Translations under genes and position numbers: made by a program
Notes under the pieces: model-generated
Told to the model about the DNA's origin: nothing
What the model saw: only the letters and a program-made list of their open reading frames with translations
Database searches by the model: none
Origin: Opitutus sp. ER46
Lineage (GTDB): Bacteria > Verrucomicrobiota > Verrucomicrobiia > Opitutales > Opitutaceae
Length of the DNA stretch: 64,000 nucleotides
Direction of reading: 5' to 3'
Assembly (NCBI RefSeq): GCF_003054705.1
Contig: NZ_QAYX01000021.1
Coordinates: 372,001-436,000, forward strand
In this document: positions 35,972 through 44,381 of the stretch, in pieces
Position numbering within the stretch: position 1 is the stretch's first letter
Layout: the number at the start of each line of letters is the position of its first letter

Positions 35972-36324
35972 GAGCGACCTCCGTGGCGGTAGTTCTCGGT
36001 TCGGATCAACTGGGACGCGTTGCGCAGTAGGTCGGCGTCGTGGCGGCGCTGGGCGCGATAGAGATCCCGATGCAGCGCAGCCAAGTCGATCGCTGTGCGG
36101 TCCCGAAATGCTCGATCAAGAGCGGCGGCGATGCCCCACACCTCCGGTGACACGGGCGCGAGATGCAGCCGGAGCACGAGCAGGTTGCTGCTGAACCACG
36201 CCTCCGTTGAGGCCAGTTTCGCGCTTGCGGCGTCGCGTTGAGCCCGGACAGCAGCGGCGTCCAGCAACAGCACAACGATCGCCAGCACGAGCAGGCAGGC
36301 GGTGATGATGAACGCGGTGATCAT
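35968..36324 (-). CDS. Phage early membrane-anchored protein
   Basis: 118 residues. N-terminal membrane helix (ITAFIITACLLVLAIVVLLL) followed by a helical charged domain (DRAFRDRTAIDLAALHRDLY). Its ATG overlaps the upstream gene by 4 bases. Function unknown; N-anchored topology is visible. Confidence 0.5.
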   Translation of the reverse strand: MITAFIITACLLVLAIVVLLLDAAAVRAQRDAASAKLASTEAWFSSNLLVLRLHLAPVSPEVWGIAAALDRAFRDRTAIDLAALHRDLYRAQRRHDADLLRNASQLIRTENYRHGGRS

Positions 36325-36671
36325 GCCGCCCTCCTTTCGCCCAGGTGGATTGCCAGCGCACGCGAGTCACGGTAGCGCGGCGCCTTGACTGGACGGATAA
36401 CGCTGTAGTTTACCTGCTCGACCTGGACGCGGAGGCCTCGCCGGCAGCAAGCCTCGGCCATGAATCCGTCTTTGTGCCAAGTGCGCAGACGATCGTCCGG
36501 AATTCGGCCGAACCAGCGGCGGAAGTAGTCGATAGTGAAAGCGCGGATGCGCGCAGTGGAGTGAATCTCGTAACCGGGCCAGTTCTCGAAGCGGCACCCA
36601 GGGCCCATAACGAGAACGTGGTAAATCCGGCGACAACGGCCGTGGGCGGCGCGACTATTCGGTTTGTTCAT
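36321..36671 (-). CDS. Phage early hypothetical protein
   Basis: 116 residues, soluble, cationic, with many aromatic residues (FTIDYFRRWFGRIPDDRLRT) and a CCRRG segment. Not recognised. It lies 13 bases after the ATPase gene's end and overlaps the membrane-anchored gene. Confidence 0.5.
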   Translation of the reverse strand: MNKPNSRAAHGRCRRIYHVLVMGPGCRFENWPGYEIHSTARIRAFTIDYFRRWFGRIPDDRLRTWHKDGFMAEACCRRGLRVQVEQVNYSVIRPVKAPRYRDSRALAIHLGERRAA

Positions 36672-36684
36672 CGTGGTGCCCTCC

Positions 36685-37854
36685 TCAGACGGCCTTGCGG
36701 GCGCTCAGCGCGTCGTACTTGGCCTGGGCGGCGATGACGTCGTCCCACCGGAGTTCGCGGCGCTTCTTCCCGGCGATGATGTTCCCGTCTTGGAACACGC
36801 ACACGAGGTGCTTCACGCCGGCCTCGTACGCGATCCGCTCACTGACCTTCAGCCCGAGGAAATTCGGGTGGTTGGCGTTGAGGTTCTTCCAGGTGTCGTC
36901 GGCCTGTTCGGGCGCGGCCGGGAAGTCCAGGCCGTACGCGATGGCGAACGCGCGCACGTCACCCACGCGCAGCGCATCCGGCAACTGCAGCTTGATCGTG
37001 CCGCGGCGCCAGAGCTGCTTCAGCAGCTTCGCCTCGTGGCCCTTACCCTCGTCGAACTCCTCGCGGCCGACGTTCGTCGAGCAGATCACCATCGCGCAGC
37101 CAGTGCGGTCTTTGATCTCCTTCAGAGCGTTCACCATCTTGATCGCACCGCCCTTCTGGTACGCGTAGGTGATATGGTGAAACTCGTCGACGATCACGAG
37201 GTTCGTCTGGTCGATCGCCGCGAGCACGCGCGGGCGGAGTTTCGTGGGCGAGACGTTTGGGCTGATCCGCAGCGCGCGGGCGAACGTGCGAAAGATGTCC
37301 TGCACGCCGGCGACACCCTGCAGGTCGACGTAGATCGTCGCGCCGTGGTTGTTCTCGTCGCGAAACCACTTCAGGCCCTCGGTCTTGCCGACGTGCGACT
37401 CGCCGAACACGAAGCCGATGGTGCGATCGTTCCAGACCTTCCGGCATACCGCGTGGATCTCGCCGACGGTCGGCGTCATCACCCGGCCCTTAATCCGCTT
37501 CTCGGCGTCCTCCCGCTCCTGCTCGCGGATCACGCGGATGCGCGAGACCATCTTCGCGGGCGGCGGCAGGATCAGACCGGCGGCGTTCTTGTACTCGCCG
37601 CGGAGCACCTTCGAGTAGGTGCCACCGTCGACGCCGAGGAGCGTCGCCGACTCGACTTGGCTCATCTTCTTCTCGCCGCTGTAGCGGTAGAACCAGAACA
37701 GGTCCTCGTGATACTCGGGCTTGTTCTTGCGGATCCCGTTGGCGACGACGTCGCCGGCCAGATTGGTGCCGTCCCACTCGGTGGTGTCGGCAGGAGTGGC
37801 GTCGGTGACGTCACTGCTCGCAGTGGCGGAGGTGGTGTTTTCGATGCTGGACAT
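36685..37854 (-). CDS. MuB/ExeA-like AAA+ ATPase (transposition target protein)
   Basis: 389 residues from ATG 37854, preceded by a GGAAGAA ribosome-binding-like sequence. An HTH-like segment at about 64-85 (MSQVESATLLGVDGGTYSKV) precedes the ATPase domain: Walker A FGESHVGKT (150-158), Walker B NLVIVDEFHH (218-227), and a sensor CSTNVGREEF. It resembles MuB and the ExeA-type ATPase next to BcepMu's transposase. It should bind target DNA and stimulate the transposase. It lies just downstream of the transposase gene in the early operon. Confidence 0.82.
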   Translation of the reverse strand: MSSIENTTSATASSDVTDATPADTTEWDGTNLAGDVVANGIRKNKPEYHEDLFWFYRYSGEKKMSQVESATLLGVDGGTYSKVLRGEYKNAAGLILPPPAKMVSRIRVIREQEREDAEKRIKGRVMTPTVGEIHAVCRKVWNDRTIGFVFGESHVGKTEGLKWFRDENNHGATIYVDLQGVAGVQDIFRTFARALRISPNVSPTKLRPRVLAAIDQTNLVIVDEFHHITYAYQKGGAIKMVNALKEIKDRTGCAMVICSTNVGREEFDEGKGHEAKLLKQLWRRGTIKLQLPDALRVGDVRAFAIAYGLDFPAAPEQADDTWKNLNANHPNFLGLKVSERIAYEAGVKHLVCVFQDGNIIAGKKRRELRWDDVIAAQAKYDALSARKAV

Positions 37855-37897
37855 GGTTTCTTCCGGTTGGGGGTTGATGGTTGAGAGTGGCTGCCGG

Positions 37898-40054
37898 TCA
37901 GGATTCCGGCAGAAGGTCTGCAAGGGCGTTGCTGGCGGCTTGCGCGGAGATCCCGCGCTCGGCGCGTTTGGCAGCGGCGGCGGACTGGATCGCCCGCGCC
38001 CGGTTCTCGCCGGCCGCCAGCGCGATCTTCTCGGCGGATGAGAGCCCGCCCGTTGCGGCGACGTGCTCCTGCCGAATCGCGTCGTTGTGAGCCTTGTCGA
38101 GCGCGAGCTGCTGGTCCTGCTCGGAGTGGCGCTCGCGCAGCTCGGCGACGGCGCGGTTCAGGATCGTCGCCGTGACGGCGCTCGCCTTCTGCAGCGCGTC
38201 CTTGTCGCGGATGTCGATCGCGCCCTTCTTACCGCCAAGGCGGTTCAGGGTGCCGACGTATGCGCCCTTCGTGTCGGTCAGGTGCAGCTGCTCGGGCGCG
38301 GCCGTGTCGAGGTAGCCGAGAAACTCGGCGCCATCGGTGACGCCACCGAGGATCGTACCGGACTCGTCGACGTACGTGTATCCGATCTTGTCGTGCGCGA
38401 AGGTGATCTGGTGATTCCGGTACGTGACCTTCTTCGGCGTGAGCAGCAGGAGGGCCAGCATCGCCGGCGGAATCGGCCGAAAGTGCGCAGTCGCCGCGAG
38501 CCGCTGCCAGCGCTCGATCGGAGCCTCGGGCCGCTGCGTGATGGTGAGGCTCGCCTGTTGCGCGACGGGCACGAGAGCCAGTTCGGAGAACGGACGGGGC
38601 TCGGAGCCTTCGGTCAGGCAGAACTCGGTGACCTGATCGAACCCGATGTACTTGTGGTCGGTCCGGGTGTCGTACGCATTGCACGCCCAGGCAAACGCGC
38701 GCTCGACCGCCTCGGGCGATGGGAACGGCAGGCGCAGCAGCGCGATCTTCTCGGGCGGGAGGTTCAGCTTTCCGTCACCCTGGCCGATCAGGACATTCGT
38801 GTAGCGGATCGCATCGTCCAGGCCGGCGGGCGAGTGCAGGCGCTGGTTGTTGCCCTTGTATCCGGGCATCGCACCGAGCTTGTTCCAGAGCGAGTTGAAC
38901 GCGGACTCGATCCAGCCCTTCTCCCACGGCTTGCCGCCCTTTTCGCAGAAGCCGTTCGTGAGCAGGCGATGATTGATCAGCCCGGTGCGTTCGACGCGCA
39001 CGCGTCCTTCGAACAGCGTCGAGAGCGCGAGTTCAAGCTCGGCCGAGATCGAGGCGGTTGCGTTCTCGCAGAGGATCGTGACCGGGTAGTCCGGCAGACC
39101 GAACTTTGCGAAGAGGGCGTGCAGCAGTGTCTGCACGTCGACGCGGCGAATACCGCACCGCACCTTGCGCACGCTGCCGTCGGGCATGCGTTCGTCGCGC
39201 TGGACCTGGGCACCGATGCCCCAGACGAGATTCCGGCGCGTCGCGACATCCTTAGCGAGCAGGCCAGCGACCGGCGCGATCTGCGGCGGCGTCTTCGAGT
39301 CGCCGGGGAACACGCAAAGCGTGTCGAGATTGAAATCGTCGATCGCGATCAGCTCGAGCGGTCGCAGCTGCGACGGATCGCGCGTGATGCTTGGGAAGTA
39401 CCGCTTCGCGGCGGCGATGCCACGCTGGAAGAGCACGCGGGCGCCCTTGTTCGGCGCCTTGCGGTACAGGTTGCGCTTGCTCCAGCCGATCGGGAAGAAC
39501 CCGCGCGGGCAGCACTTCGGCAACGGCTCGGTCGGCTTGGTGCGGACCCAATGATCGATCCAGCTTCCGTAGCCTGGGATCGGTTTGCCGCTGGGCCAGA
39601 TCTCGGTGCGGAGCAGCTCCCACGCCTCGGCCATGCTGCGGTGGTTGTCTTCCGCAAGCTGCTTCACGAACTCGTCGAACGCGGTTTGCTGCTTCGCGGA
39701 GAGAAACGACGGCCCTTTGTACTGCGCCACGAGGCAGCGCCAGTCGCCCTGTGGCCGGACCTCGGTGACCGAACCGAGATAGAGGTAATACTTCCGGAGC
39801 AGCGACGACGCCGAGCAGCCGCGCATTTGGTGGCGGTGGTTCGCGGCGATCACCTGCGCGGCGGTCGTGATATTGCCCTCGCCGCGCAGCGCGTGCAGTC
39901 GCTCCAGCAGCTGCAGCGTGAAACGCACCTCGGTGCGTCGCGCTTCGGCCAGCGCCGAAAACTCGGCGAGATCGTCGAGCGGAATTGAGAACCGCGGGCC
40001 GGTCGGGAGCGTGATTGTTTCGCTGGAAAGGGTGGGAACAAGCGACGTGCTCAT
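37898..40054 (-). CDS. Mu-type DDE transposase
   Basis: 718 residues. N-terminal helical DNA-binding regions (1-180), the catalytic RNase H-like domain starting LELIAIDDFNLDTLCV (Asp239/240), a second catalytic block PVTILCENATAS (Glu330, where Asp is usual), and third block EKGWIESAFN (Glu383). A C-terminal Mu-transposase beta barrel (TPKKVTYRNHQITFAHDKIG) and a charged tail that should contact the ATPase follow. It integrates and replicates phage DNA by transposition. The spacing E330-E383 is close to D336-E392 of MuA. The gene is followed by the MuB-like ATPase. Confidence 0.85.
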   Translation of the reverse strand: MSTSLVPTLSSETITLPTGPRFSIPLDDLAEFSALAEARRTEVRFTLQLLERLHALRGEGNITTAAQVIAANHRHQMRGCSASSLLRKYYLYLGSVTEVRPQGDWRCLVAQYKGPSFLSAKQQTAFDEFVKQLAEDNHRSMAEAWELLRTEIWPSGKPIPGYGSWIDHWVRTKPTEPLPKCCPRGFFPIGWSKRNLYRKAPNKGARVLFQRGIAAAKRYFPSITRDPSQLRPLELIAIDDFNLDTLCVFPGDSKTPPQIAPVAGLLAKDVATRRNLVWGIGAQVQRDERMPDGSVRKVRCGIRRVDVQTLLHALFAKFGLPDYPVTILCENATASISAELELALSTLFEGRVRVERTGLINHRLLTNGFCEKGGKPWEKGWIESAFNSLWNKLGAMPGYKGNNQRLHSPAGLDDAIRYTNVLIGQGDGKLNLPPEKIALLRLPFPSPEAVERAFAWACNAYDTRTDHKYIGFDQVTEFCLTEGSEPRPFSELALVPVAQQASLTITQRPEAPIERWQRLAATAHFRPIPPAMLALLLLTPKKVTYRNHQITFAHDKIGYTYVDESGTILGGVTDGAEFLGYLDTAAPEQLHLTDTKGAYVGTLNRLGGKKGAIDIRDKDALQKASAVTATILNRAVAELRERHSEQDQQLALDKAHNDAIRQEHVAATGGLSSAEKIALAAGENRARAIQSAAAAKRAERGISAQAASNALADLLPES

Positions 40055-40066
40055 GGGGTGCAGGGG

Positions 40067-40798
40067 TCAGGCTTTCGGTGCTGCGGTGAGCAGCGGCTTG
40101 GCTGCTGCCTCTACCTTGTCGGCCAGGGTGCGGAGACTCTCGACGACGCCGCGGACTTCCTCCGGATGCTTGGCGAGGAATTGCAGCCGGTTCTCCTTCA
40201 CGAGGAGCGTTTCGGCCTGGTTCAGCAGCCCGCCAATCTCGTCTCGGGCGAAGAGGTAGAGCTGTTCCTCGTTCGGCGTGTCGGGCGACGCATCCTTCGC
40301 GGCCGTGCGTGCGCCGCCGACCTTTCCAGCGTCGCGGATGCCGTACGTCTCCAGCAGCTCGCCCCAGCTAAGGTCGCCGACGAACTTCGTCGCGGCGGAG
40401 ACAAGCTTCCGCGTCTCGGCATCGCGGCCCCTTACTTCGACGGCGAGTTCACCATCGGCGAGGCGAAGCACGTCGGGCTGGGCGATCCGCGCGTTCTCAA
40501 CAAACACGCGCGCTGCCCGCATCATGTGATTCACGTGCGAGTGGCCCGCGTTAACGTGCTTCTTCAGCCAGGGACCGAATTCGCCATGCCTGAGGGAGGC
40601 TTTGATTCGCCACAGCGCGAGACCGACGAAGATGCGGCGAAGCACATTCTCGTTTTCCGTTTTGAAGATGATCGCGATCTGCTTTGCCGTGCGGTCCTGA
40701 AACTGGGCGAGTTCCCGTTTGTCAGTGATCAGGGCACTCGTGCCATTGAGCACGAGCAAAGCGGTCTTGGGTTTTTCGGTGCTGGTACCTTTAGCCAT
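40067..40798 (-). CDS. DUF3102-like phage protein
   Basis: 243 residues. The part ALWRIKASLRHGEFGPWLKK followed by SHVNHMMRAARVFVENA matches the DUF3102 pattern of phage and plasmid proteins that resemble ParB-like or Spo0J-type helical domains. The C-terminal half is helical. It lies 12 bases upstream of the transposase gene in the early operon. Confidence 0.6.
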   Translation of the reverse strand: MAKGTSTEKPKTALLVLNGTSALITDKRELAQFQDRTAKQIAIIFKTENENVLRRIFVGLALWRIKASLRHGEFGPWLKKHVNAGHSHVNHMMRAARVFVENARIAQPDVLRLADGELAVEVRGRDAETRKLVSAATKFVGDLSWGELLETYGIRDAGKVGGARTAAKDASPDTPNEEQLYLFARDEIGGLLNQAETLLVKENRLQFLAKHPEEVRGVVESLRTLADKVEAAAKPLLTAAPKA

Positions 40799-40804
40799 GG
40801 AGAT

Positions 40805-41122
40805 TCAGTTTTTCAGAAATTCGTTCAGCTCGCGGACCAGCTCGCGGAGCACCGGCTTCGGCAGGTGGCGCAGCAGTTCGATCCGGCGCTGGCCGGTGAT
40901 GCGGGCCGTGATGAAGTCGCGGTAGGATTCCGCCGGCACGCGGTACGATCCGCGCGAGGCACCTTTGCCCTTCCCGTCGATGCCCGGCAGTTCACCCTCG
41001 GTGATGAGGTCCCGAACGTGCTTCTCGTCCCAGCCGAGTCGCGCCGCGATCTCCGCTGCGGTCAGCGTCGTGCGACCGGGGAAGTCGAGGCTCGGGAACG
41101 GGAACTGGAGCTGCTCGGGCAT
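40805..41122 (-). CDS. Excisionase-like / MerR-type HTH protein
   Basis: 105 residues. LTAAEIAARLGWDEKHVRDLITEG is a helix-turn-helix of the helix_turn_helix_17 kind; a short wing (GKGASRGSYRVPAESYRDF) follows, and a C-terminal helix. Probably a DNA-binding architectural factor that acts at the phage control region or ends. Confidence 0.7.
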   Translation of the reverse strand: MPEQLQFPFPSLDFPGRTTLTAAEIAARLGWDEKHVRDLITEGELPGIDGKGKGASRGSYRVPAESYRDFITARITGQRRIELLRHLPKPVLRELVRELNEFLKN

Positions 41123-41126
41123 GGCG

Positions 41127-41351
41127 TCAGACGTGGTCTTGGGGCAACTGGCAGATGATCGATTCGAGCTGCAGCTGCGCCTTATCGCCGCACCGCAGGT
41201 GGTACAGTTGTGCGCCCGCGATCTCGTCGGCGGGACTCGGTAGGCACTCGGTCAGGATCTCGAGCACAGCGACCTTCTCGTCGTGCGACAGCTTCGAGAA
41301 GCTGCGATACGCGGCCTTGGCCGTGATCAGTATGGCGCTCTCGCTAGGCAC
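41127..41351 (-). CDS. Small phage early protein
   Basis: 74 residues from GTG 41351, which overlaps the stop of the Ner-like gene by 8 bases. FSKLSHDEKVAVLEILTECL is a conserved-looking helix. The two cysteines near the C-terminus (YHLRCG, IICQLP) are not a typical metal motif. Unknown function. Confidence 0.45.
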   Translation of the reverse strand: MPSESAILITAKAAYRSFSKLSHDEKVAVLEILTECLPSPADEIAGAQLYHLRCGDKAQLQLESIICQLPQDHV

Positions 41352-41526
41352 AGAGCACCTCCTCGATCTTCGCGCGGACGCGAGGATACATCTCGTAGTT
41401 GATGGCCTTCGACACGACCGCCGTGTCGTGGCCCACCATTTTGGCAAGGTCGCGCAGCTTGAGGCCCTTCTTCTTACGGGCCGCCCAGAGCCGAAATGAT
41501 GCTTGCTTTGTCTGCCGCTTGGTCAT
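41344..41526 (-). CDS. Ner-like helix-turn-helix regulator
   Basis: 60 residues, almost entirely one helix-turn-helix domain (LRDLAKMVGHDTAVVSKAIN). Mu Ner and similar small proteins repress the early promoter after induction. It is the first gene of the leftward early operon and starts about 14 bases from the operator palindromes, the expected place for a Ner/Cro-type gene. Confidence 0.75.
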   Translation of the reverse strand: MTKRQTKQASFRLWAARKKKGLKLRDLAKMVGHDTAVVSKAINYEMYPRVRAKIEEVLCA

Positions 41527-42113
41527 TTGGTGGCGCGAAGTTCAAAAACTTGAACCACAAGTTCAAGACTAAAATTGATCCACAGGCCAAAATCTTGAAC
41601 CATCTGGACCAACGGAGAGACGGTTTCGAAAAACTGCAGAGGGCTCTCAAGCTAAAGGGCTATGAGTTTGCGCAGGAGCTGCGCTGCAGCCCGGAGTGGC
41701 TTTCGAAAGTGATGAGTGGCCGGCGGCCGATCTCCGCGGAGTTGCACATCCGCGCCCTTGAACTCATGAACCGTCGCGGATTGTCCGTTAGTTCAATTCC
41801 AGAGCTGGCGACGAGTTTGGCTGCCTCCGTTGGAGAGCCATCGCAGGCGGTATATGGCACGAGCGTACCGCAGTCCGTTATCGTCGAGGCCGACATCCGC
41901 CGGAAGATCGATGAGGCGATCCGTGCCGCCGGCGGAGACGTCCTCCGGCTCGGATATCTCCGCGAGCAAATCGAGCAGCACCTCCGCCCACCGACACATT
42001 GGACGACGGAGGATATCCACGATGAAGCGTTACGTCAGGCGCTCGAGGACCAATTGCGGGAGACTGATAGCGTCACTCCTCAGGAAAAGAGCCGGAGTGT
42101 TGGCAAAGGGTAG
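41496..42113 (+). CDS. Phage repressor-like HTH protein
   Basis: 205 residues if ATG 41496 is used, but this start lies inside the divergent Ner-like gene and the frame then reads through the operators (KFKNLNHKFKTK). A TTG at 41595 gives 172 residues and is preferable. LKLKGYEFAQELRCSPEWLSKVMSGRRPIS is the helix-turn-helix (in part), followed by helices and a C-terminal region (VEADIRRKIDEAIRAAGGDV). It is the rightward partner of the divergent control region and thus the lysogeny repressor candidate. Confidence 0.65.
   Translation: MMLALSAAWSFGGAKFKNLNHKFKTKIDPQAKILNHLDQRRDGFEKLQRALKLKGYEFAQELRCSPEWLSKVMSGRRPISAELHIRALELMNRRGLSVSSIPELATSLAASVGEPSQAVYGTSVPQSVIVEADIRRKIDEAIRAAGGDVLRLGYLREQIEQHLRPPTHWTTEDIHDEALRQALEDQLRETDSVTPQEKSRSVGKG
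41540..41567. promoter_or_regulatory. Overlapping inverted-repeat operators
   Basis: GTTCAA-AAAC-TTGAAC (41540-41555) and CTTGAAC-CACAA-GTTCAAG (41549-41567) are perfect inverted repeats sharing one half-site. A further half-site TCTTGAAC is at 41593-41600. They lie between the start of the Ner-like gene and the coding part of the rightward repressor-like gene, so both regulators probably bind here. Confidence 0.7.
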
Positions 42114-42114
42114 T

Positions 42115-42306
42115 ATGTTTCAGCTGACAGAAATCACACGGGATCCCATCTGCAGTGCGCTCAGCCTGCAGCAGGAGACGCCACGCGAAGCGCGCGATCT
42201 CCAGGCGCGTTTTGCAGGAGCGAAGCTCGCGCCGAAGGCGTGCGCTGTGACTTGGGGTGAAGTGGACCACGCCAGAGTGCTGCGCGGGGTTGGGGCGGCG
42301 TACTGA
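42115..42306 (+). CDS. Possible small phage protein
   Basis: 63 codons from ATG 42115, starting one base after the repressor stop. Peptide QLTEITRDPICSALSLQQET then a basic middle. There is no family match, and the frame could be fortuitous. Confidence 0.3.
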   Translation: MFQLTEITRDPICSALSLQQETPREARDLQARFAGAKLAPKACAVTWGEVDHARVLRGVGAAY

Positions 42307-42401
42307 AATGTTCACTACAAGAGATAGCAGGGGGCCACTTAGGGCACCAAAACACTACTCGGTAGTGCGGGCGTACCATTGTTTCGGTTCGTGCCCGGAA
42401 G

Positions 42402-42746
42402 ATGCTTCTGAGGGTGGGTTACGCGCGAAAGACTCCCCTGCGGTTACTTCCGGGCATTGCGGCTGCTGCCCAGGATCGGGCGCGATCGCTGGCATTGCCG
42501 CTGAGCACTTACGTAGGGGCCCTGCTGTGGAACTACGCCCAAGCCCCACGGCGCGTCGATCGGATCGGCGAGGTGGATACGCTGGCCAGAGTCCACGTGC
42601 CCTGCTCGATCCGGCCTACGGTCTGGCAGGTCGTTGCTCCCACAGTGGGCGCATCAGGCGTCGCGCTGAATGCGTTGATCGAGGCCCTTATCGCGGAGGA
42701 TGTCCGGCACGCCAATCGTCCGCTGCAGATCAACCCACGTTTGTGA
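42402..42746 (+). CDS. Phage hypothetical protein
   Basis: 114 residues. The part LALPLSTYVGALLWNYAQAPR followed by VHVPCSIRPTVWQVVAPTVG resembles ribbon-helix-helix-like or toxin-inhibitor small folds, but no family is clear. It ends 10 bases before a lipoprotein gene on the same strand. Confidence 0.5.
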   Translation: MLLRVGYARKTPLRLLPGIAAAAQDRARSLALPLSTYVGALLWNYAQAPRRVDRIGEVDTLARVHVPCSIRPTVWQVVAPTVGASGVALNALIEALIAEDVRHANRPLQINPRL

Positions 42747-42756
42747 AAGTCCCATC

Positions 42757-43209
42757 ATGAAGACTCTAGCCACCCTCCTGCCCGCTCTCGCAATCGTCAT
42801 CAGTGGCTGTGTCACCAGGGAGACCGCAACGCATCATGCCACACGGGAGGAGATACAGCAGTCGACGGATCGCATGGTCGCCGAGGTTAACCGCGAATTA
42901 GCAGCGCGCCAAAAGGCTGTGGACGATGCGGCTCGAGCGAAGGCGACTGAAGCGGCGAACGAAAAAGCCGAAGTGATCGCTACATCTTCGCCGGAGATCG
43001 CTGCAGCCATCCGCGCTGGAGTGCTGGTGGTCGGGATGCGGTGGGATCAGGCCCGTGCTGCTATCGGGGATATCCGTAGAGAGCAGGCGAGCGATGGTGT
43101 CGGTGGATCCGACGAGTGGTATTCCCACTACGGCGATGCCATGCGTACCGATCTCTATTTCCACGAAGGGACTTTGGTGCGCTGGTTCACGAGTCCGCAC
43201 TATCGCTGA
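42757..43209 (+). CDS. Phage-encoded lipoprotein
   Basis: 150 residues from ATG 42757, with a lipoprotein signal (MKTLATLLPALAIVISGC; lipobox ISGC). After a charged helical linker rich in Ala/Glu (IQQSTDRMVAEVNRELAARQ), the C-terminal half (GMRWDQARAAIGDIRRE, then YSHYGDAMRTDLYFHEG) resembles a small BamE-like domain. A phage lipoprotein expressed from the prophage can modify the host surface or block superinfection; this is inference. Confidence 0.65.
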   Translation: MKTLATLLPALAIVISGCVTRETATHHATREEIQQSTDRMVAEVNRELAARQKAVDDAARAKATEAANEKAEVIATSSPEIAAAIRAGVLVVGMRWDQARAAIGDIRREQASDGVGGSDEWYSHYGDAMRTDLYFHEGTLVRWFTSPHYR

Positions 43210-43249
43210 TTCGCCGGGCGCCGGGGCCGAGTCTCACGCGTAGATCGGC

Positions 43250-43274
43250 AAATTTCCACGGTCTGTGGAAATTT
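43250..43274. terminator. Inverted repeat, candidate terminator or operator
   Basis: AAATTTCCAC (43250-43259), loop GGTCT, then GTGGAAATTT (43265-43274): a perfect 10-bp stem, more A/T-rich than its surroundings. It follows the lipoprotein gene by 40 bases and precedes the next gene by 70. No T run follows. Confidence 0.5.
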
Positions 43275-43344
43275 GGGGAACGGACGCACTGGACGGAATG
43301 GACGGGGTGACGTCCCTCGGGGCGGCTGATAATCTGGGCGCACT

Positions 43345-43716
43345 GTGCCGCCCCGGACAACGCCGCTTCTCTCCAATAAGGACCCGCTCGTCAACGCGGG
43401 AGCGATCGCGCTGCCCGTTCTGACGTCGGTCGGCGAGTGGGCACACCTCACCGCGTCGACGACGCAGTGGCGCAAGATCGTCTGCGATCTCGCCAAGCCC
43501 CTCGGGCTCGAACTGGTACCGGCCGGCACGATGGCCGTCGTCGCTGATCCCGAGTCGATCACCGAGGCGCTCCTGGGCGACGCCGCGTTTCGCGCCGCCG
43601 TCACCAATGCCGTACGCCGCGCGCACAAGGCCTGCACCACCGCTGCACCGGCGGACCGCAGCCCTGCGGCGGCGCGCCTACCGCTCACGAAGCCGGGCAA
43701 CGGGCGGCTGCTCTGA
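43345..43716 (+). CDS. Phage hypothetical protein
   Basis: 123 residues from GTG 43345. Soluble, with KIVCDLAKPLGLELVPAGTM and SITEALLGDAAFRAAVTNAV segments. Not recognised. First gene of the late-type run after the inverted repeat. Confidence 0.5.
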   Translation: MPPRTTPLLSNKDPLVNAGAIALPVLTSVGEWAHLTASTTQWRKIVCDLAKPLGLELVPAGTMAVVADPESITEALLGDAAFRAAVTNAVRRAHKACTTAAPADRSPAAARLPLTKPGNGRLL

Positions 43717-43724
43717 TTTCTGCC

Positions 43725-44171
43725 ATGAACAACACCCGTACGTTTCGTTCGGTCCTACTCTCCGCGATCTTCTTCGCGTTCCTCGTCGGCCTGCTCTGCG
43801 TTTTCATCGCGCCGGCCCAAGCCGATACCGCCGTCGCTGCCAGCACGTCGGCGGTGACAAGCGCCACGCTCGACACGGCCGCCGCGGTGGCCACGCCGTT
43901 CATCGTCTCGTTCGCCAGCTCGCATCCGTGGCTGGTCACGGTCCTCACGATCATCGCGACGATGCGGCTGATCTTCAAACCGGTGATGTCGGTCGTGCAG
44001 GCGTACGTGAAGTCCACTGCATCGCAGACCGACGACGCCGCGCTGGCCAAGGTGGAGACGTCGACCGCCTACAAGATCGCCGCGTGGCTCCTCGACTACC
44101 TCGGCTCGATCAAGGTTTCGACCAGCCCGGCCGTGAAGCCGGCCGACACGCCTGCCGCGCCCCAGGGCTGA
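43725..44171 (+). CDS. Phage membrane protein, holin candidate
   Basis: 148 residues. Residues about 8-34 are a hydrophobic start (LLSAIFFAFLVGLLCVFIAP) that may be a signal or first span; a second hydrophobic region (PWLVTVLTIIATMRLIFKPV) follows near 66-86 and a possible third near TAYKIAAWLLDYLG. The small size, spans and place before a spanin-like pair fit a holin, but there is no signature. Confidence 0.5.
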   Translation: MNNTRTFRSVLLSAIFFAFLVGLLCVFIAPAQADTAVAASTSAVTSATLDTAAAVATPFIVSFASSHPWLVTVLTIIATMRLIFKPVMSVVQAYVKSTASQTDDAALAKVETSTAYKIAAWLLDYLGSIKVSTSPAVKPADTPAAPQG

Positions 44172-44207
44172 CCCCATTACTCCGTAATCCGATCACGCGC
44201 CCATCCG

Positions 44208-44381
44208 ATGTCCTCGCTGCTCTCGATCCTGCTGGCGCTCGCGCGTGCGCTGCCCGCTCTCGACAGCCTGCTCCGGCAGGTCGTCGCGGAGCGGGACAAG
44301 GATCGGGAGCGGGAGGCTGCGGCTCGGCTCGTCGCGAAAGACGCGGCCGTCGATGCCGCGATCGACGGAGGCTCCCGATGA
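44208..44381 (+). CDS. Small membrane-associated protein, inner-spanin candidate
   Basis: 57 residues from ATG 44208, ending in TGA that overlaps the next ATG (ATGA). A hydrophobic N-terminal helix (SLLSILLALARALPALDSLL) is followed by a charged helix (VVAERDKDREREAAARLVAK). This topology, followed by a small lipoprotein gene with overlap, is that of phage i-spanin/o-spanin pairs. Confidence 0.5.
   Translation: MSSLLSILLALARALPALDSLLRQVVAERDKDREREAAARLVAKDAAVDAAIDGGSR

Noticed and set aside
38063-39988. 641-codon + frame opposite the transposase
   Set aside because: Arg/Glu-rich complement; the transposase frame has catalytic blocks and fits the operon.
42115-42306. Similarity of the small peptide start to molybdopterin synthase MoaE
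   Set aside because: Only the first few residues look alike; the conserved MoaE core is absent.
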